Shown: in pieces, positions 22,579 through 34,080 of the stretch
How the letters are laid out: the number at the start of each line of letters is the position of its first letter
Position numbering within the stretch: position 1 is the first letter of the stretch
Assembly: GCF_022682495.2 (NCBI RefSeq)
Contig: NC_071391.1
Span: forward strand, 18,451,680 to 18,515,679
Reading direction: 5' to 3'
From: Desmodus rotundus
Lineage: Eukaryota > Chordata > Mammalia > Chiroptera > Phyllostomidae
DNA length: 64,000 nt
Translations under genes and position numbers: made by a program
Notes under the pieces: generated by a model
Told to the model about the DNA's origin: nothing
The model's input: only the letters and a program-made list of their open reading frames with translations
Database searches by the model: none

Positions 22579-23811
22579 CTCGAGAACCAACTTACACCAT
22601 ACGTGGATAAAAGATTTAAATATAAGTCATGACACCATTAAAGTCCTAGAGGAGAACATAGGCAGGGAAATCTCAGATATTCCATGCAGCAATATTTTTA
22701 CTGATACATCCCCTAGAGCAAGGGACATAAAGGAAAGAATAAACAAATGGCATCTCATCAAAATTAAAAGCTTCTGCATGGCTAAAGAAAATATCAGTAA
22801 AATGAAAAGGGAACCAACCATATGGGAAAACATATTTGCCAATGACACCTCAGACAAGGGTTTGATCTCCAAAATGTATAAAGAATTCACATGACTCCAC
22901 TGTAAGAAGACAAGCAACCCAATTAAAAAATGGACAAAGGACTTGAACAGACACTTCTCCAAGGAGGACATACAGAGCATCCAGAGACACATGAAAAGAT
23001 GCTCAGTATCGCTAGCTACCAGAGAGATGCAAATTAAAACCACAATGAGATACCACCTCACACCGTTGAGAATGGCCATCATAAACAAAGCAACGAACAA
23101 CAAGTGTTGGAGAGGATGCGGAGAAAAGGGAGTCCTAGTGCACTATTGGTGGGATTGCAGATTGGTGCAACCACTATGGAAATCAGTATGGAATATCCCC
23201 AAAAAACTCAAAATGGAACTGCCTTTTGACCTGGCAATTCCAATGCTAGGATTATATTCTAAGAACCCTGAAACACCAATCCTAAATAACCTATACATCC
23301 TAATGTTCATAGCAACACAATTTACAATAGCCAAGTGCTGGAAGCAACCTAAGTCCCTATCAGTAAATGAATGGATCAAAAAAAATGGTACATTTACACA
23401 ATGGAATTCTATACAGCAGAAAGAAAGAAGGAGCTCCTACTCTTTGTGATAGCATGGATGGAACTGGAGAGCATTATGCTAAGTGAAATAAGCCAGGTGG
23501 TGAGGGACAAATACCATATGATCTCACCTTTAACAGGAACCTAATCAACAAAATGAACAAGCAAGCAAAATATAACCAAAGACACTGAAATTGAGAACAG
23601 GCTGATAGTGACCAGAGTGGAGAAGGGAGGGGATTATAGAGGAAAAGGGTGAAGGGTTTGCAGGAGTGATTATAAAGGACACATGCACAACAACAAGGGA
23701 GAGGGTGGAAACAGGGGAGGGAGGTGGGGAAGGCTAGGATGGTGGGGAGGAATGGGGGGGAAAGGCAGAAAACTTTACTTGAACAACAATAAAAAATGTT
23801 TTAAAAATGAG
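22579..23811 (+). repeat. L1 retrotransposon, severely 5'-truncated, sense
   Basis: About 1.23 kb of an L1 3' end, from ORF2 'gaaccaacttacaccatac' to the 3' tail 'acttgaacaacaataaaaaa'. A 12-bp target-site duplication with one mismatch flanks it: GTCTTTGTTTCA (22567-22578) and GTATTTGTTTCA (23812-23823). The purine-rich 3' UTR has G runs ('ggtggggaaggctagg'). It belongs to the same bat lineage as the 12 and 45 kb copies. Confidence 0.96.
22600..23449 (+). pseudogene. L1 ORF2 C-terminal remnant
   Basis: Two open pieces: 22571-22894 (107 codons; '[19 protein letters not shown]' in the middle, ending at a stop after 'KMYKEFT') and 22943-23449 (168 codons; '[17 protein letters not shown]' near its start and a cysteine-bearing 'CWRGCGEKG' segment). 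The stop after KEFT and a later frameshift break the frame. The first 10 or so codons of the first piece are target DNA. RT and endonuclease domains are absent. Confidence 0.92.
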
Positions 23812-23828
23812 GTATTTGTTTCATAAGC

Positions 23829-23862
<34 letters not shown>

Positions 23863-23864
23863 GT
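23829..23864. repeat. (AT)n microsatellite
   Basis: 'atatatatatatatgtatat' continuing in AT units, just after the right target-site duplication of the L1. Confidence 0.9.
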
Positions 23865-23865
23865 A

Positions 23866-24673
23866 AGTGATAGTCTTCATTTTGAAATGATTTATGGTAA
23901 TTTTCATTTAATTATCATCGTGTATGGACTTTTTACTTCACTGATCTTGAATGCCACTAATAATAATGAATAAGTAAAGCACTGACATCTAGAAAGAGAG
24001 GAACTGACAAAGCAAAGGGAATGCCACAGCTCTGAGCCAGTAACCTTGGAGTAGATGTGCCACATACTGTAATGTCTGTGACAAGGGAACATGCTGAGAG
24101 CCACATGGTTCCTTGCATACAGATTTCCTGCAGAGTGACTGTCCCACCCTGAAGGCATATTTGTTGATGCTTTGGTTTAGAGAAGGCAAGCTGATGCTGT
24201 GGAAGAGCTACTGCAAAGGTGGGAAATGGCCCAGAGAGACACAGTCCAATACCATGAAGTGTCAGGTGAGAGATAAAATGACAGAGAAAAGATATAAAAA
24301 GATATTTCTATTGTCAGTGTCCCAGTGTTCTAGCTGAGGGGGATGATGGGAGTTAAAGTGAGGGAGAAGGAAGAGGAGGGTATAAGTATCACCATAAAAT
24401 CCATAGGTTCTGAAACATGAAGGGCTTTGCTATCCTGACATTGAACTCTTCAACAGGGAAAACCAAAGAGAAATATACTCTCTTCACTGGGGTGATGAAA
24501 ATAATATTGGATGAAAGGTGTTTAGGACAACAAATCCGGGTAAAGATTTCTCATTCAGTCTTCCTACTCCTTGTGTATTCTTTAGAAGGCAGATGGTCCT
24601 TTTTAAGTGTATTAACAAGTATATTTTAAAAAACAGCAACATGAATCCCATGAATAAAAGATCTGCATAAATA
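23866..24673. other. Non-coding DNA, nothing recognised
   Basis: About 800 bp, slightly GC-richer at 23990-24260. Overlapping short frames on both strands have no recognisable content. Confidence 0.5.
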
Positions 24674-24895
24674 GCTCTGACGGATGTGGCTCAGTGGGTT
24701 GGGCATCTTACCCACAAACAGAGGTTGCTGATTCACTTCCTGGTCAAGGCACGTGCCTGGGTTGCGGGACAGGTCCCAGGGTTTAGGGGTGTGCTAGAGG
24801 CAACTGATGGATGTCCTCTCAGTGTCTCTCTCCCTGTCTTTCTCCCTCCCTTACCCTCTCTCTAAAAATAAGTGAGTAAAATCTCTTTTTAAAAA
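24674..24895 (+). repeat. VES-type bat SINE (sense)
   Basis: Head 'gctctgacggatgtggctca', 'gattcacttcctggtcaagg', 'cacgtgcctgggttgcggg', 'ctctctccctgtctttctcc', A-rich end. Target-site duplication ATCTG(C/T)ATAAATA (24661-24673 and 24896-24908) with one mismatch. Confidence 0.95.
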
Positions 24896-24899
24896 ATCT

Positions 24900-26130
24900 G
24901 TATAAATAAAATCTGCAAAAATTCAACATTTTTTTAAGTGAGAAAAAGAATATAAGCACAAATGAGTGAAAAAGCACACAGCACAGTAGTATCCACAGTC
25001 TCAAAAACTAGGCAGCATGAATAATCTTCAAAAGGAGCTAAGAAGTTGTAAAAATTCAAGAAGAGACTAGAAGACAATGAAAGGTAATATAAAGCAAAGA
25101 AGCAAAACTCAGGAAAGAGTTAAAAATGATATAAATCTGAATCTAAGTGTTATATATGGCCTAAGCAGGGGGGTCCAACCTGCAGCCCATCAGCTGCATG
25201 TGGCCCAGGATGGCTGTGAATGTGGCCCAACACAAAATTGTAAATTTACTTAGAACATTATGAGAATTTTTGGAAGATTTTGTGTTGCAGTATATTTAAT
25301 GTGTGGCCCAAGACAACTTTTCTTCTTCCAGTGTGTCCCAAAGATGCCAAAAGTTTGGACACCTCTGGCAAAGCACACAGAGCTTGAAAGAAACAGGGAT
25401 ATATAAGTGATAAGGTAAGAAGGATGCTGCACAGGCACAAAGGAGATTCTCCATCCAAATAAACCATAAACATGCTGCTAATAGAGAGAAAAATTAGAGG
25501 AAAAAAACCCCAGTAAACATAAAATAAAGCTTTTCTAACATAAAGACCAATATATTAAGTAAATTTGGCAAATGTGTTCAAAGAAATTGATAGAAAAAAT
25601 GACAGCAAAATATATCTCGATAAAATTAGTAAAACTTGAAGGCAAAATATTATGTACATGTACAAGCAGAAAAAAAAAACTTTGTAAAAAATAATTTGTA
25701 CAACATGGAGTCAGGTGTTCCTCATGCTTCTCTGAAGCCTAAGATGAAATAATAGTTGGAATTCAAAAGGAAAGAGAGTGTAATCCAAGAATTTTATATA
25801 CAACCAATTTGGCCTTAAAATCTAAGGGCAATAGAACAATACACTTAAGTTTGTAAGGCCTCAGGGACTAGAGCACCTATGTGTTTTTCTTCAGTTAAAC
25901 TACCTGATGATGAAATGTAGCCAATAATGAAGATACATTAAAAACAAAGAGACTGGCAGGTAAGAACTGTGGTAAAGTGATTTATATATACCAAGTTAAA
26001 CACATTTTAAAATGATTGTTGCACAATAAACTATAATAGTAATATAGTCATAATACAAAAATGACATAAACAGATCAATAAAGGAATGTGGGCATCACCT
26101 TTCAATAGCATAGATTCAGTATACGCTATA
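24900..26130 (+). repeat. HAL1/ancient L1 relic (sense)
   Basis: 'gactagaagacaatgaaagg', 'aaaactcaggaaagagttaa', 'atccaagaattttatataca', 'aatctaagggcaatagaaca' and 'actacctgatgatgaaatg' resemble successive parts of the HAL1 (half-L1) ORF1/3' region. Highly diverged with no long frame. A hAT MITE interrupts it at 25166-25367 and a SINE lies at its left edge. Confidence 0.5.
25166..25367. mobile_element. hAT-like MITE, ~200 bp
   Basis: Terminal inverted repeats 'caggggggtccaacc' and (right end reversed) 'cagaggtgtccaaac'. The interior has repeated 'gtggccca' boxes ('tgtggcccaggatggctgtg', 'atgtggcccaacacaaaatt', 'gtgtggcccaagacaacttt'). The CAGGGGTGTCCAA-type terminus fits hAT MITEs. I could not confirm an 8-bp target duplication (flanks ggcctaag / gcaaagca). 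No coding capacity. Confidence 0.75.
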
Positions 26131-28179
26131 AAGTTATACTATATATATATTTCCAATTTCATACAAAAGTCAAAATGTTTTTCCTTACCTTTGGAGAAAT
26201 TTTCTAAAAAGTAATATACCTGTAAAGAAATACTTTTCTGGAGTTAACTAAGGCATATATCTTCTGTTCTATTTGGTTTCCTCTCGTTTGGTTAAATTTA
26301 AGTAAAACTAAACCCTGAGTGCTATTTTAAAAAACACAAATCTCCTACCTTTTTGTGTAGGTGTAGTAGGAATAGACCAATGTTTTAGACGTTGTTTACC
26401 AAGTGTCAGTAATGGTTATTAATGGTAGGATTTTGTAAATTTTTATTTTTATGTTTGCATGACTCAAGTTTCTTAAATAACTATATTATTTCTTAGTGCT
26501 AACAAAATTCATTATTCCCTGAAAGTATAAAAATGAAAATATTTATCTCAAACCAGGTTAATGTTTTAGGGTGTCTTCTCGAAAAGAAGACAGCCTGGTT
26601 AGGAGTTCAAGCTCAATTTGATTTGTAAAAGTAAATTGACCACCGGCCTTCAGAAACCCTCATTCTGGTGCGTGTGTTTGTGTACACGTGTGTGTGTATT
26701 TAAGCTGGTGGAAGATTGTTTAATATTCTAATGCTCAAATTGCATCAGTGTCAAGGTTTCCTTCACAAACACTTGATAAAGCCAACAGGTATCTCAAGCC
26801 TATCAATGCCAAAAAAGGAACAATGCTGACCAAAGACAGTTACCTGGATAATGAGTGTTCTTTGAGACTCCAGGTGGAAGGCATGAAGCAGTTAAAGCAT
26901 GTGCCATGGAGTGAAGAATAAGGAGAACCTGAATCACGTGCATGGGAAGTTCTCATAATAGTCTTAGGTGTGAACAGATAGAAATGATAAAGAGGCTGTT
27001 TGTGAGGCAGTCATTTTTGCTATAAAAGCTTTCACGGCTTTTTAGAAGTCTGCAAAAAGTTAGTGCGCTAGAATATGAATCAGATCTAGTTGAGGCCTCG
27101 TGGAATAAGTAAGAGGCATCCGACATCCCCTTGTTAGGATCCTGATAGCTTTGTCCACCTCATTAACCTCTCATTATAAACAAAAAATAGGACATTTTCC
27201 CCTTAGTATTTTGAGGACCTAGAAAACTGCCAAAAGGTTTCATAGCAAAGTGTAAATATGTGAATCAAGCCTTTTGTGAAATTATTTTTGTTTCTGTCAG
27301 CTGGCCTGTGCATTTAACAGGTATAACAGTGTCCCTTGTATAGACTTGGATGAATCTGATCATTAGGCAGCAAGTAAGTAAATGTGCAAAAGAAAGCAAA
27401 GAGAGAAATTTGCATCTCAATTTCATGCGTCAACACAGGGCAGAGGAAACACGACTTTCAGTAATGGGGACAGTTAATGATTTTTTTCAGTCAAACGAGG
27501 ATAATAAAAGTAAGTGTGTTATACCTTCTTACCCTTAATTTACCAAATTGATTCAACTTACGATCAAATATTTTTAAGTACATAAAGAAGGCTTCCTTTT
27601 TATTGTCAGAGCTTCATAGAAATACTCTTATGATAGGCTTCTAACGATAGTGGCTAAGGCCAAAATTTTTAGTTTGCACCACATTTTAACTCTCTTCATG
27701 GATAATTTTAATCATGCCATCCTAAGAAACCATATGTATTTACTGATTTTTGCTATCTTTTTCTTTAGCATACAAAAGACAAAACGTATTCCACCATGCA
27801 GTTGCAGATTCTGTTGTGTACTTGGAAGCCTTAGAGAGACTCTTGAGTTCCTATAAGCTCCTCTACTCCCTTTTATATTATGCCAAGAGCCTCAGCACAC
27901 TTTAGTTATGTTCTTGGACCCTGAAGGTACTTGAGCATCTGATCCTTAGTTCCACACAGTCCAACTCACTTTGGAGATACATCTTAAATAAGCAAGGTAT
28001 GAAACTAGACACTAAGTTGCATAGCATCAGAGACTTTCTATAGACGTGGCTTATCACCCGAGCAGCCAGCATAGTCACAGATATTTAGAAAGTGATTAAT
28101 ATTTAAGTTGTTTTTTTTTTTCAAAAGAAAGAATTAAAAAACAGGAAGCAGGTGAGAAAGCAAATGATGATGTTTTTTG
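26131..28179. other. Non-coding DNA, nothing recognised
   Basis: About 2 kb with no repeat that I can name. Small frames (27350-27538, 27650-27856) have no recognisable content. A TG-rich stretch 'gtgcgtgtgtttgtgtacac' at about 26670-26698 is minor. Confidence 0.45.
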
Positions 28180-28725
28180 GTGGTTTTGCATTGTGTCCAC
28201 TTGGCTAAGCTGGAAATAAGTCTTCTCAAATTGTGTTCTCTGAATGGTTCCAGGTAGAATTGTCCAAATGAGAAATTGTTGGGGTATTTATGCCAACTGG
28301 AAAAGCAGAGCCTTCAGACATATAATGCATGTTATAAGTGTCAGGAGACAGCTTATTCTTTTTCCCCTAAACTCCGTGTCCAGTTCATCTTTCTGACTAG
28401 GGCTCTGCTGAACAGCAGCAGTAGCAGGCCCACCATCAGATACAAACAACATGCCTTGAAGGACAATCCACAGGCTCTCCTCTGACACCCACTACAGCAA
28501 CTGATTATGAGAGGTGACTAAGGTATCCTGGCCCCCCATGCCAGTGATCAAGGAAGGCTACTTAAAAACCTTTCTTTAATCCTCCAGCTTCCCCCTTCTG
28601 ACCCTTATTTCTACAGTTTCTTCAATAATTATGTATCCTCTCAGACCTACAATAGATCCTTCGTTCCATAACCATTATAGTACTTCTCATTCTTTGATTG
28701 AACCCTGACTGACACAAGTTTATTT
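28180..28725 (+). repeat. Probable ancient ERVL-type LTR relic
   Basis: Begins near 'gtgtccacttggctaagctg' and ends near 'aaccctgactgacacaag', both resembling the ends of a common mammalian LTR group ('gtcaacttggctagg...gaaccctgactaatacag'). The middle is too diverged to verify. No coding content; small opposing frames at 28276-28488 are shadows. Confidence 0.4.
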
Positions 28726-29459
28726 TTATAACACAAAGTTCTGGAAGGCATGAAATGCTCTAAGATCAAAGCGTAATTTTCTGTAGTATATAATCTTAAT
28801 TCTCTCCCTCCACTCCACACCTCATTTTGAATCTACCTGGGTCAGGCTCTTTCCAGAAAGGTTTAATAAAAACTCATTTCTTTGCACAATGTTGATAAAG
28901 TGGTAATTAAACTTGCACAGAAAAAATATGCATTCATCATCTACATAATTTACAATATGTTCCTAGGCAAGTACTATTTTCCAACACATTAGTGGTCAAA
29001 ATAGCAATCAAGTAAAAACATGCGAATGGCTTATTTCTGTTTCAAGAATTCTGGGTTCTCATTCTCTCTACGTTTGTATTTTTTCTCTGATGGAGACAAT
29101 AAATGACAATAAATGGAAAAACACACACCTAATAATGCCATGCTTGGGATGTAACCAAACATGTTCATTTCTCATAATAATCCATTAAGTAATTTTAATC
29201 TGAACTTCACTGATTGTTGATAAGCTTATGTATATTTCCAACTTCTGAGCTTCTTTTAGAATAAAGAATTTTGTAAGTATTTTTTCGACACAGTCAGTCA
29301 GGAAATATTTTATTGGGTTTTAATATGGCATGTGCTCTAGTTTATTATAGGACTAGGTGCAATGTCATTTTTATCCTGGATATCACTTTCATGGTATTTG
29401 AATTTTTCATCATTACATACCTTCCATTATTATTCTAAAAAGAGGTTCCTTTTCTTCCC
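28726..29459. other. Non-coding DNA, nothing recognised
   Basis: About 730 bp of AT-rich DNA with no gene or named repeat seen. Confidence 0.5.
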
Positions 29460-29790
29460 TACTCTCTCTTTGTTTTAATTTTGTTTTTACTGTTTATGCT
29501 CTTGCAGTTGTCCCTGTGTTTTCTCCCTTTCCCCACGTCCACTAAGCCCCACTCTTTGCCCTCCCCAGGTCAGTCCCCATATAGTCAACCACGTCCAGAA
29601 GTTGTGCATAAATCTTCTTTGGTTAATCCCTCACTATCTCTCTTTGTCTGAGATCAAGTGTAGTATCTGCTCTTATCAGTTTCATATCTGCTACATCCTC
29701 TAGGCCTCACTCTCTCTTTTCATTTATTTTTACTTGCTTCCCTAAATTCCTGCCCTCCATACTTCTATTCTATTTTTTTAAGGTCTTGTC
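29460..29790 (-). repeat. Possible L1 3' UTR relic (antisense)
   Basis: 'ttttactgtttatgctcttgc...tccctttccccacgtcc...actctttgccctccccag' has the T-rich then C-rich layout of the antisense L1 tails at 12.37 and 45.27 kb ('tttattgttgttcaagtaca...ccctcc'). Similarity is loose, so this is a tentative call. Confidence 0.3.
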
Positions 29791-30649
29791 GTTTCTGGAT
29801 GTGTTCTGCAGTTGGAAGTCACGAAGCATTATTTATTTTTTTATTACTGTTTCTTGTCCTCATAAATCCGTGTAAATTGCATCAAGATTTTATAAATAAA
29901 ATACCAAAGACACTTGTAGCATTTTTCATATGACTATATTATGGTTATAAATAAAGAACATATTTTATTTTCTTCATTTTTAATATCTAAATTAATGATC
30001 AATCATCTTTTCTGAGTACTTTTGACCAATGCAATTCCATTCATACAAAGAAAATAGTAGAAATTATTTGTATTTATATGTATTATTTATCTACGTATTT
30101 GACTTAAGGAGTTAGTATCATTCAGATATTCATGGAGATCTATGTACTTTGAGGTGAATTATGAACTTTAATAATTTTTGATAAAGTATATAAATTTACC
30201 TATTAAATTGATCTGGGTATGTACTAGTTTATTTGCAATGTATCGGCCTCCTTTTGACAATGTAATGTTTTATAGAGTATAGTAAGTCATTTGAAAGTAT
30301 GTATTTGTATTTCTCAGAAAGAAATGAGGTTTAAGGAGATTTTCTTAGGACATAATTTATTGCCCTCTTTTCTATGATGTCTATGAATGTGATTCTAATG
30401 TTATTAATCATTTTGATATCTGTAGATGAAAAAATAAATGTTCCTTATTGTGAAAGATTTATTTTCTGCGCCAACATAATTGAGTCAATCAATAAAATAT
30501 GTTTCCTTTGCTGTGCACAATATGTTCTATCAATTCAACAAGTGCACTTTTTAAAGATACCTAAATTTTCCCATGGGAGACCTGTCACTTTAGAGATTTA
30601 AATAATAATGAGAACAATAATAATAATAACAACTATTCCACTTATACTC
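29791..30649. other. AT-rich non-coding DNA
   Basis: About 860 bp, strongly AT-rich, ending in a 'aataataatgagaacaataataataataac' simple stretch (30601-30631). No gene seen. Confidence 0.5.
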
Positions 30650-31090
30650 TTTCCGTGTGTCTTCCTCCACCTTTAAGGGAGCCAAGGCCACGCAAAGCCC
30701 CTTTTGGGAGTGTGGAAACAGAGAGTTGGCATGTGTGGCTGAGCCCCTGGGGTTCTAGGCAGAGCTGGCCCCGTATAGATGGAGTGCATTCTGGACCACT
30801 CTTCACCATGTGGAAAGAGACCTGGGTGTGCAGAAAGCCCCATGGCTGCTCAATCTGGAATATTCAGGCTGATAGTAGCAAGTAAAGCTCATACTTTAAA
30901 AGGCTTTAAAGCTAATTAAATGACCAACTGATCCCCATCTGTTTAACTAGTTTGCCTGCCACTTGTGAGCACAGAACAAGTCCAATATTTTCAAACTTTG
31001 CAACCCCCCAAACTCCATGTTTCAACCCTTTCTGCGCTAATTAAACTCTGGGGTATTGACTCATACTTCCAAGAACAACCAAGAGTGGTT
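30650..31090. promoter_or_regulatory. Candidate conserved non-coding patch
   Basis: GC rises relative to the neighbours at 30655-30880, followed by homeodomain-type TAATTA/TTAAT sites in 'aaagctaattaaatgaccaa' and 'gcgctaattaaactctgggg'. I recognise no repeat. Enhancer-like sequence is inferred only from composition and motif clustering; conservation cannot be tested here. A 76-codon frame (30655-30885) is probably chance. Confidence 0.2.
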
Positions 31091-31304
31091 GAATAAACAA
31101 ATTTTAGTTCTGGATGTTATGTTGTGAAGTGCTTTTGTCATAGACAGGAGCGCAGGTTTACTATCCGGGGCACTGTGTTCCCTGGGGTAAGGCTACATGG
31201 ACATGCAGATAATTAGAAGGGTCCAGATGTTAAACAAAGCAAATTTGATGATCCTAAGGGACGTTTCACCTAGGCTGTGGAGGATTCTGATGAGATGTTT
31301 TATT

Positions 31305-31515
31305 TTGATATTTCAGAGTCATAGACTTTGTGTTTGAGACCTGGTCCTGCCATTTATTATAAAATCTTGAGTAAGTTTAATTTTTCTGAACTTCAGTGGT
31401 TTCATCTCTAAAATGTGAATAATCATACTGTCTGCCTCATAAAGTTGTTAAGAGAAATAATGAGATGATGGGTATCAGAGCATTTGATCTAGTACTTGCT
31501 AAATAATAATTGTTA
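31305..31515 (+). repeat. MIR SINE relic (sense)
   Basis: 'tttgagacctggtcctgcca', 'aatcttgagtaagtttaatt', 'tgaacttcagtggtttcatc', 'tctaaaatgtgaataatcat', 'ctgcctcataaagttgttaa' and 'tgagatgatgg' follow the MIR consensus in order. The best preserved MIR in the window. Confidence 0.88.
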
Positions 31516-31562
31516 TGTATATAGTATATGTATATATATACATACACACATTATATATTGAA
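31516..31562. repeat. (TA)n/(CA)n microsatellite
   Basis: 'atgtatatagtatatgtata' and 'tatatacatacacacattat' units at the 3' end of the MIR. Confidence 0.75.
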
Positions 31563-31815
31563 TATGTATAGTGACTACATAGAATGTATTATATATTCTA
31601 GCTTCATCCATAGGCAAAGGAAAATTCATGTTCTACAGCATCTTTTCTGGTCTCTAATAATTGCTCTCTTTTTTATATTAGTGCATCTTTTATATTTTAG
31701 ATCTTAGATGATAAAGTTTTTTTTTTATCAATCTTGTTTCAGTCACATAATTATAATGTGGCTCTCATGTTTGGACTTAGACGATTTGCTTCTCTCTTTT
31801 AAAATATCATTTCCT

Positions 31816-32012
31816 GCCCTGGCTGGTGTGGATCACTTGGTTGGAGCATTGTCCCATAAACCAAATGGCAGGTTCAATTCCTAGACAGGGACAAATACGC
31901 AGGTTGCAGGTTCCATCTCTGGTTGGGGCACATACGAGAAGGCAATGGATGTTTCTCTCTCACATCAGTGTTTCTCTTTCTCCCTTCTTCTCTCTCTAAA
32001 GGCAATATAAAA
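31816..32012 (+). repeat. VES-type bat SINE (sense)
   Basis: Head 'gccctggctggtgtggatca', 'ggcaggttcaattcctagac', 'ttggggcacatacgagaagg', 'gtttctctctcacatcagtg' and a short A tail. It belongs to the subfamily with 'cacatacgagaag' rather than 'catgtgcctgggttgc' alone. Flanking repeat 'tttcct'/'tgtcct' is weak. Confidence 0.93.
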
Positions 32013-33769
32013 AAAATGTCCTCAGGTGTGGATAAATTTTTTTTAATATATCAATTTCCTCTTTTAATGATTGTGTAGCATCCTGTGTTATTCTTTATGT
32101 ACTTTATAAAGTTAGTATTTTTTATCTCTGCTTGAAGGACAACACCCATCTTATTTATTAAAATATCTATCAATCTACATAATGCCAGGTGAATAATTGG
32201 TTTCAATAAATATGAAATGAATAAGAAAGTAAAGGAATTCATGACTCATAAAAAATATTCCCAATTGATATATACCTTGTTGAATTCTCAAAATACATTA
32301 TTTCAAGTTTAGCAACATTCTTTACTGTTTTCTGTTCAGATTCATTGGTAAATGATCCAATAGTATTGCCCGGGGATCATAAACTCAGATGCATACAATG
32401 TCTGAAAAGGATTACAAAAAGTGTAAAACATGATTATAATATGGCTCTCATGGGTAAAAACGACAAATGGAGATTGACACTCTGTCTCAGTGTCAGGAAG
32501 ACAGTAAATTCTCCTAGGGACCGTGGTGACTGGAAGAGGGTGCCGTGTCTTAAGATGACTGACCCTCCTCAGCAACAGCTGATCTCTGCTACATGGATAT
32601 CCCAGCCAATTATTATCAAATTAGAAAAAGAAGTCAGAAACATATCTTTTTTTTCTGTGAAGTCTCCAAGTCTTTGAATCATGGGAACTAATGTTAACAT
32701 GAATACTGTACCACTAAATTCTTGAATAAACTAGCTTTGGGATTAGATGTGACCTGTGGACCCCAGGTCTTGCTGCTGCTTTAACCAAGTGACCTCACAG
32801 TTCTCTGCATATGTTATATAGATCATTGCCTTCTGAAATGATTCCTAATGGCACATTCTTAATTGGCAGTGCTTATTTGGCGACATTCATGTTTGAATAA
32901 GACAGATCGGTGGGTTGGTTTCCCTGTTTGGAACATCTGATTGCATTAAATCCTACCCGATGAGCTTTCTTTACAAGTCAACTTAATTTTCTCATTGCTA
33001 TTTCATCTTCAAAACCCCCAAAAATATTAACGAAGAAAATGAGGCCTTTCCAAAACTAAACTGAAAAATATTCTCAAGGCTGTGCAGTCAACCATGTATA
33101 GATGCCAATGTTGGTTTCCTTAGCTTTTGATTTGGATGTTACTCTTCCTTCCTTAGGGTAGAATTTCATTCAAGCTTTTCTTCCTCTGCTGCCCTACACG
33201 GGAATGAAAAATGAGCATCTCTGAGCCATGGCAAACAGCTGATCCACAGGAGGGGGCTTGACTCTGACATCTCCAGAGCCGCCTCAGGGCTGGGAAATGC
33301 ATCCAAAACCCAAGATGCTAAGTGATACTGCAGACGCACCACTTTGACTTCAAGCAAAACCACTCTTGGTTTATGCTTCCTCCATTACTTCCTTGTTGTC
33401 GTCGTTGAGAAGAGATGTCTATGCCAAAAAAGTTAGAGGTGTATAATGCCAGGACACTGCATTCTCCTTGCCACATGTCACTCCTCCAGCTCTATTTCTC
33501 ATTGTACAAGTGTTCACAGTGTGTTTCTCAGTTGCCCCAAATCACAGAAATCCATTCTTTCAGTCAAGATATGTCCAACTTCCCCAGTAGTCAAGAAAAC
33601 AAGATTAAAAAGTTAGATAATATTTTCCAGGAGTAATTTGTGAATTTTCAAATTGAGATATACAACATTGTGAAGGATTGGGGTAGTTGATATTCTCAAA
33701 TTCTTTTAATTATAGTAAGTATATAAAAATATTTCTGAGAGGAATTTAGTAAATTTCATTGGAATCATT
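32013..33769. other. Non-coding DNA, nothing recognised
   Basis: About 1.75 kb. Opposing frames at 32342-32677 (77 and 110 codons) have no recognisable content and lack splice-site or promoter context. No repeat assigned. Confidence 0.45.
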
Positions 33770-34080
33770 AAAAGGACTCACTATTCTTTGTCTCAGCATG
33801 TCATCTTTAGGAATTCATTCCAAAATAATTCAAAAGGCAAAGATTTCTCCACAGGGATGTTCACTGCAAAATTTTGATACATTGAAAATTTTGAAACAAT
33901 TTGATGTATACCTATAAATGATTTAATAAATTATTACAAGAGATACGATATCAATGAGACTATTCAATGACACAGGAAAAATATCTATGATTTGGTAAAA
34001 ATAAAGAAATCAAAACATAAAATAAGATTGTAATGTGGTATCAAAGTTTTATTTAAAATTTTAAATTAATACCAACTTAT
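33770..34080 (+). repeat. Ancient L1 3' fragment (sense)
   Basis: 'ggaattcattccaaaataat', 'gatttctccacagggatgtt', 'cactgcaaaattttgatac', 'aatgatttaataaattatta' and 'tattcaatgacacaggaaaa' are diverged versions of L1ME-type ORF2/3' landmarks ('acaaggatgttcatcacagca', 'ggttaaataaattatgg', 'aatgacatggaaaaatg'). Confidence 0.7.

Noticed and set aside
33230..33255. CTCF-like motif in 'ccacaggagggggcttg'
   Set aside because: Only a partial match to the CTCF core with an extra base; too weak to annotate.
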